Of a stretch of DNA of 64,000 nucleotides, positions 59,187 to 64,000 are shown in pieces. The number at the start of each line of letters is the position of its first letter. The stretch's first letter is position 1. The notes under the pieces are model-generated. The model did not search any database, had not been told where the DNA came from, and worked only from the letters and a program-made list of their open reading frames with translations. The translations under genes were made by a program, and so were the position numbers. Location: positions 17,924,974 through 17,988,973 of the forward strand of contig NC_061786.1 of assembly GCF_022458985.1 (NCBI RefSeq), read 5' to 3'. The DNA comes from Mugil cephalus (Eukaryota; Chordata; Actinopteri; Mugiliformes; Mugilidae).

Positions 59187-62100
59187 CACAGTTTTTTCCT
59201 AATTACATTTTGAAATTCTAATTGCACGTTATATCACTTTGATCCTCTTGTAGAAAACAGCTGTGCCAGAACGGATGCAGTGTTCACTCCTTACCCAGGT
59301 TTTAAAAGCCATGTAAAAGGTAAGTTTCATTTTTGATGCAGTCACAGTTAAAGCATGTATCATTATGATTATTATTATTACTACAATTCTCATGAAAAAA
59401 ACAAGAACTTATAAAAAAGGAAACAAGTTCTTTTGTCGCTATGTAGTTAAAAATAAGTGTCTTGTAGGATCCTTTATGTACCTGCCTGCTTTGTAAATGC
59501 TTTATCACGGCTTTAGATGTGTTGTCGTTAAGTCTCTGGTCAAAACTACGTTAAGGATTCTGTTTATGTTCCTTTGCTGGACAGTCACGCGAGTGGTAAA
59601 CACTTACGGGCCCCAGACTCGGAGCGGGGGAAACCAGGGAGAGACTGGGGAGCAGCAGAGGGGGCCAATGACAAGAGACTGTGGAAATGCAGCTATTGAA
59701 GAGAGACTTCACAACATCGAGACTCACCTAAAACTCCCAACAGGTTAGACAAGGAAGCAAACAGACAAGTTGTGACAATGTTGAAATTATTGTCCGTCTT
59801 TCGTGTAATGGTACGAAAGACTGAAGGTGCCACAAACAGCTTAGACCACAGACAAATTTACATATTATGATATTTTATTTAACATCAGATATGATGTGAG
59901 CTGTTATACACATTTTAATCTGCTCACTACTTCTGAATTTGTCATGTACAAGCCTAAGTATTTAGATTGTTCAACAAGTGTTTTATTTCTTCAGCGGGCC
60001 CGGTCCCATTGAGTGTCTATCAGAGACTTAAGAAGCTGGAGGATCGTATCCTGGAGTTGGAGGGACTATCGCCCGAGTACTTTCTGTCCACAGTGAGTCC
60101 CATGGCTTTAAAGTATATATACAAGACAGTCATACAGGTTAGAAGAAGGAAAGAATGTAAAAAAAAAATTCATAGGAGTTTATCTTTGTGGATTAAGAGT
60201 TAAAGCTGGTATTAGCAAACCAACAGCCACATGCATGCCTCCTCCAATACAAATATTCAGTAAGTGCTACACTTCACCTGAGGACTTTAATCATAAGAAA
60301 CTCCTGGAGTTTCCTGGACACGTGTAGGCACACCTCCCTGTTCACACACGAGTACTTAAAGAAGTAGCAGTCTCTTTCTTGACTCTCTTGTTTAACTTAC
60401 AGCACATAATCCACACACGATGCTCTAACTTGGCAGTTGTTTTCTGTTGCTGCCATTTCACCTCTAAAGATCTGTGTTTCAACCGTATATGTTTTTATTT
60501 AAGTTCCCGTAGTTGCCCGATCATCTCATCCTCCCGTCCTTTTGTTTTGAAGTACGTTTATGTAGTTGAGTTGGAGTAAACACAACCTTGCTTCTATTTC
60601 CTTATGGAATTTGAACTAGTTTAACTTTTCTCACTGGGACCAGTTTACACTGTAACTCAGTTACGGCAACGAAGAACCAGTTCCCATCTGCAAATGACTT
60701 TTTTTTCTGTCAAACTTTCTGTCTTCCATGCTAGTTTGCAAATATAGTTCTGTGCATTTCAACCAAAGATAAGTTGATTCAGAACATAAAATACTAGTTT
60801 CCAGTGAGATCATGACCACATTGTGCATGTGATAAGCCGTGAAAGCAACAAGAAACGCCACCTTTAATGTTACCAAATGACTCCAAAGCTATTAAATACT
60901 TTTAAAAATATGCAAAATGAGTTTAAGACTTTGTGGAAGATGAGAAATCAGTTCTCTGCCGGTCAAAACGCAGTAAGAGGGTGGCGACAGGATGAAAAGT
61001 TTTAAGTTCAGTTCTCATTACATAGTATCCTGTCACGCTTTCAGAATTTGAGTTTTTATGTGTGAATTATTTTAGACAAGGACACACACTGTAATGTAAG
61101 AGGCTCTTTTAGAGTAATTAAAGTCTATTTACGTGGTCAGTTTTATTGTTTGTTGTATAATATATTGTATATTGTATATTGTATAAATGTTGTATAATAT
61201 TAGTTTCACCCTCCAAGTTACACTTGAATTGAATCAAAAACAGACAAATTTAGGTCTCAGCAGACGAATCATTTGAGATAATTTTTCCTTTAAGAGTAGT
61301 GGAGACCCAGAAGATGTCAGTAGGTAATTTATTGGACTTCATATTCAACCTGTCAGACATCTGCACAGTCACAGACTCTAATTTCCCAAGCTGAAGGAGT
61401 CCGTCCAGTGTGTTAGTTATCTAAGTGTGCTTGAGATGTGCATGTCTCTTCAAACTGGTATTTCTCAGCACAGCATGCTGCTTCTTTGAGTATGCTGCTC
61501 CCCATCTGCTTTTGACTCACTGCATGTTTGTGTGAGCAGAGCAAGAGATGTTGAGTGTCTTTGAATAAACTGATGAGGATGGGGGTCCTTTCTATTCGGA
61601 GTCCCCCATCGCTTTTTTTTTTTTTTCCCCCCTCCTTGCTGTAGTTCGGTGTTCGCTGAAAAGCCGAATACAGTTGGCCTACGATTATTCAGGATCAGCA
61701 TTTTAAACCGAACAGTAAAGGCCGCGGCGACTTAAAAACGAACAATGCCGCTGAGTTTTATGACGACCTCTATTCCAGTTTGACCAAGAACTTTGTATGT
61801 ACGCCAACCTCTCATCTCCTGCTCTGTGTTTACTGCCTCTTAACTATTGTCAGAGCATTTAATGGAGACATACCTTCATTAAAATGTATTTTTAAATGAA
61901 AATCTTTATTTTATAATCTTTGGCATTGTGCATTCGGCTCTTTGCTCATATGAGGTCACTTATTTTTTATTTCTCTAAGTGGATATTAGAAAATTGCATG
62001 TTTTAATTTTGCAAAACACTTGGCTGTTGTATTTTACAGCTCTGAGTACATTCTTTCTTTAGACCTTGAGAGGCGTTTTAAGGGGGAAAGTTAGACAAAG

Positions 62101-62376
62101 AATGAGTTAAAAATAAGACTAATTAACGCGTATTTGTGTCCTTGTTTCTTAGAGTCACCTGCACAAGCGACCAAAGACGTCCCTCGCTCAGGTTAGTAGT
62201 TTCTTTTGTTTCCTTTCATCGTACTTTGTAGGCGGAGGTTAATCTGAGTTGATTGATTAGTTTCTAATTCTTACTTCGTCGTTTAGGCCTGCAGCCTGAC
62301 AGAGCTGGATGAGAAGATCAGCGCAGTGAAAGCAGCACTGCTGAAGAGGGTGACTGAATTTGGGCCTGGATATTAG
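56584..62376 (+). CDS. mbip: mbip, MAP3K12-binding inhibitory protein (nine exons, 329 aa)
   Basis: Known to bind and inhibit the kinase MAP3K12 (DLK) and to be a subunit of the ATAC histone acetyltransferase complex. Exons: 56584-56703, 57685-57801, 57967-58170, 58767-58863, 59254-59319, 59585-59743, 59995-60092, 62153-62191 and 62287-62376 (990 nt). Highly conserved blocks: INENNVREFCNVIDCNQE, TPYPGFKSHVK, RVVNTYGPQTR, RDCGN, ERLHNIETHLKL, and two leucine-zipper-like C-terminal helices (YQRLKKLEDRILELEG and LTELDEKISAVKAALLKR). The N-terminal ~145 residues diverge from human but keep a LQEHI...LQ segment and a QIRAGKSE junction. Length is close to human (344 aa). All phases agree. It is the right flank of the NKX2-1 syntenic block. 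Confidence 0.95.
56704..57684 (+). other. mbip intron 1 (981 bp)
   Basis: AT-rich; nothing recognised. Confidence 0.75.
57685..57801 (+). CDS. mbip: mbip exon 2
   Basis: 39 codons, LKLGDAALRIEVN to LQEHITKLQ, aligning with human LDLRDDVVKITID...LEQHILYLQ. Acceptor ACGAAG, donor CAG|GTAGAT, phase 0 at both ends. The acceptor is somewhat weak and was chosen by frame and homology. Confidence 0.85.
57967..58170 (+). CDS. mbip: mbip exon 3
   Basis: 68 codons, AVSESLKTLMDAD to VQIRAGKSE, with a Ser/Thr/Asp/Glu-rich low-complexity middle. The acceptor is ATATAG; an alternative AG ten bases later would break the frame. Donor GAG|GTTGGT. Confidence 0.87.
58171..58766 (+). other. mbip intron 3 (596 bp)
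   Basis: Mixed-composition first half (58262-58500), then a T19 run and AT-rich DNA. The first half is unusually balanced for an intron here and could hold a regulatory element, but no exon was recognised. Confidence 0.6.
58767..58863 (+). CDS. mbip: mbip exon 4
   Basis: Encodes IERRISAFMERKQMEI followed by NENNVREFCNVIDCNQ, the most conserved MBIP block. Acceptor GACCCCAG, donor CAGG|GTGAGA, phase 1. Confidence 0.96.
58864..59253 (+). other. mbip intron 4 (390 bp)
   Basis: The frame stays open into the intron for some 230 bp, but those residues do not match MBIP. Contains the TA microsatellite at 59151-59182. Confidence 0.75.
59151..59182. repeat. (TA)16 microsatellite
   Basis: TA dinucleotide run in mbip intron 4. 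Confidence 0.92.
59254..59319 (+). CDS. mbip: mbip exon 5
   Basis: Completes Glu, then NSCARTDAVFTPYPGFKSHVK. The acceptor CTTGTAG is followed by AA and the donor AAAG|GTAAGT is strong. Confidence 0.95.
59585..59743 (+). CDS. mbip: mbip exon 6
   Basis: Completes Val, then TRVVNTYGPQTRSGG to IETHLKLPT. Acceptor CTGGACAG, donor ACAG|GTTAGA, phase 1. Confidence 0.95.
59995..60092 (+). CDS. mbip: mbip exon 7 (coiled coil)
   Basis: Completes Ala, then GPVPLSVYQRLKKLEDRI and LELEGLSPEYFLST, a leucine-rich amphipathic helix matching the MBIP zipper. Acceptor TTCTTCAG, donor ACA|GTGAGT. Confidence 0.95.
60093..62152 (+). other. mbip intron 7 (2.06 kb)
   Basis: Longest mbip intron, AT-rich with a T15 run near 61613. 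Nothing else recognised. Confidence 0.7.
62153..62191 (+). CDS. mbip: mbip exon 8 (micro-exon, 39 bp)
   Basis: Thirteen codons, SHLHKRPKTSLAQ, a basic stretch at the place of human SFSGKRRKVQPPQQ and possibly a nuclear localisation signal. Acceptor TTTCTTAG, donor CAG|GTTAGT, phase 0 at both ends. Confidence 0.85.
62287..62376 (+). CDS. mbip: mbip exon 9 (C-terminus)
   Basis: ACSLTELDEKISAVKAALLK through EFGPGY then TAG at 62374-62376. The second C-terminal helix is conserved with human; the last residues differ and the tail is shorter. Acceptor CGTTTAG. Confidence 0.93.
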   Translation, partial: ACSLTELDEKISAVKAALLKRVTEFGPGY

Positions 62377-62590
62377 CGAAGGGACCGTCCACGTGGATAG
62401 ACGCAAACACACATGACTTTTTTTCTATTCCTCGTCGACTCATTCTCATGGTCTTTATCATTAAAAGAGCTTTTCATACCACCGCCACCTGATGATGAGA
62501 CTACTTTATATATATATGTATGTATAAAAAAACTGAGAAATGTATTTCTTTAAGACATTTTATAGTTAAATGAAATGTAATTAATATGTA

Positions 62591-62596
62591 AATAAA
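62591..62596 (+). terminator. mbip poly(A) signal
   Basis: AATAAA 214 nt after the stop codon, followed by GGTATTTCTTCC. Confidence 0.65.
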
Positions 62597-64000
62597 GGTA
62601 TTTCTTCCATATAAAACCTTGACTCAAATCTAATCATGACTTTAATATATTAACTCTCATAAGGAAATCACAACCTAATCGCAATCAGTCGCTCTTACAC
62701 TGCAGTTAATAATATTTTTATGAATTAAATATATTAAATGCAACATGAAACCACACCAAGAATTTCTAAGTAGAGAAAACTTAGATTTTTAGCGCCAATA
62801 AACTCAACCAATACAGGAACTGCTTGGATCTTGAATATTTTCATCTCTGGTTCCCAGTGATGTGAAGGTGAGTGTGTGCGTTTTCTGTCTGTCAGTGTGC
62901 GGTGTGTGTAATTGAGATGCATCTGAGAGAGAGAGGGAGAGAGAGGGAGAGCACCTGATTTATCTGCCTGACTGCTGTGTGACGATGATCACCCCTAATG
63001 GTTGTCATTATAACAAATGACCTGATTACTGCAACTCTGTTTGGAAAACATATTGGAGACCCAACAAACCAGCATTAAATGGGACGCCGCTGCGTTTGAC
63101 ACTGTGACATGTTCATAAAAGGCTTTAGCGCCGAGCTTTAACCGAGCGAGTGGCTGAAGGATTAATTATGATTTCATTACTTTGTAACTCAGATTTCATA
63201 AGTGTTTCGTGTTTATTATCTGTTTAAAATACGACATTAGCTTTTTAATACTGATAAAAACTGTAGTTGGTGAAGATGGAGCTAGTTTTAGCTACTATTT
63301 ATACAGTATTTCAGATTGTAGAGGCATTTTATGTATTTTTTTTAGCCCTTGAAGAATTTAAATGAAGAGACATTTAGAAAATGAGATACCACTGGTTTAT
63401 TATTTAAACCATACTTTTATAATCTGTTTTTTATGTGCAAATTTTAATATGAACACAGCAGTTATTTTTAAAACTTGGGTTTGAACCCATTATAAGGAGG
63501 AGTCATTTTATATTTGTGTTATTTTGTAAATCCATTGTACATGATCTTCGACTCTTTAATATAACTAAATACTCACATGTAAAATAAGCACAGGCTACAT
63601 ATAATGTCCATATAAAGAGGAATACAGGTATGAAATAGCAAAGAAAGGAAATACTCAAGTACAGTACGTTTGAGCAGTGCAACAACTTATTCAACATTTT
63701 AAAACCTGAACCTTTTGTAAAATGACTCAAAGACTGGGTGTTTTCAGTAAACAAACAAAGCCCACTAACAGGTACAAAATTGGATTTTAAGTCTACTGTA
63801 TGGAAATATAATGTATTTTAGAACCCGATTTTGTGCTTCACTCTGAATAAAGATAAAAAAAATTGTTGAAGGTGCAAGTACAGGAAAAAAAAAACACAAC
63901 TTTCTCACGTCTTTGGAAATTACTGTAACTCCCCTTCCCTTTCTCTGCGGCTGCTCTTTGTACATCTTGTCAAGATTTATTTCAGAGTTGATTGATGGAG
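62597..64000. other. DNA downstream of mbip
   Basis: AT-rich and gene-free. Contains a GA-rich tract (62928-62954) and one candidate element (62960-63180). Confidence 0.5.
62960..63180. promoter_or_regulatory. candidate element downstream of mbip
   Basis: Low-repeat block with ATGATCACCCCTAATG, CATTATAACAAATGACC and GGATTAATTATGATTTC. It resembles a conserved non-coding element that could act on nkx2-1 from beyond mbip. Inference only. Confidence 0.3.

Noticed and set aside
1-64000. tRNA, rRNA, known microRNA or CRISPR features
   Set aside because: No B-box-type tRNA motif, ribosomal sequence, recognised microRNA or spaced direct-repeat array was seen on either strand by eye; a dedicated scan was not possible.

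Overview
The window is vertebrate nuclear DNA, almost certainly from a teleost fish. Genes are split by GT-AG introns, intergenic DNA is AT-rich with many CA/TA microsatellites and homopolymers, and the dispersed repeats are fish-type (Tc1/mariner relics, an L2-like LINE tail, a small hAT-like element). I cannot name the species. The compactness (about 46 kb from pax9 to mbip, against several hundred kb in mammals) suits a small-genome percomorph-type fish, but that is inference.

Gene order, left to right: the last five coding exons of slc25a21 (+, mitochondrial oxodicarboxylate carrier, 659-4427); pax9 (-, four coding exons, 9657-16753); nkx2.9 (+, ortholog of mammalian NKX2-8, two exons, 29120-30066); nkx2-1 (+, two exons, 37863-39552); mbip (+, nine exons, 56584-62376). 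Order and relative orientation equal the SLC25A21-PAX9-NKX2-8-NKX2-1-MBIP block of human chromosome 14q13, including the tail-to-tail arrangement of SLC25A21 and PAX9. All exons were built by hand from splice sites and protein similarity. The products are 337 aa (Pax9), 245 aa (Nkx2.9), 346 aa (Nkx2-1) and 329 aa (Mbip), with 189 C-terminal residues of Slc25a21.

The three middle genes are developmental transcription factors: Pax9 in pharyngeal pouch, sclerotome and tooth/craniofacial mesenchyme; Nkx2.9 in ventral neural tube; Nkx2-1 in ventral forebrain, thyroid and lung/swim-bladder endoderm. The two outer genes are broadly expressed housekeeping-type genes. Blocks like this are thought to be held together because enhancers of the developmental genes lie in or beyond the neighbours. 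Several stretches here look like such elements: two slc25a21 introns, the pax9-nkx2.9 interval, both sides of nkx2-1, and downstream of mbip. These calls rest only on sequence texture and need alignment.

The most checkable regulatory observations are two exact GLI consensus sites (pax9 intron 3 and 1.4 kb upstream of nkx2.9), two full CTCF-consensus matches plus one near match flanking nkx2.9, a perfect NRF1 site in the mbip promoter, and an A42 run just upstream of the nkx2-1 start codon. I found no novel gene system, tRNA, rRNA, CRISPR array or intact transposon.
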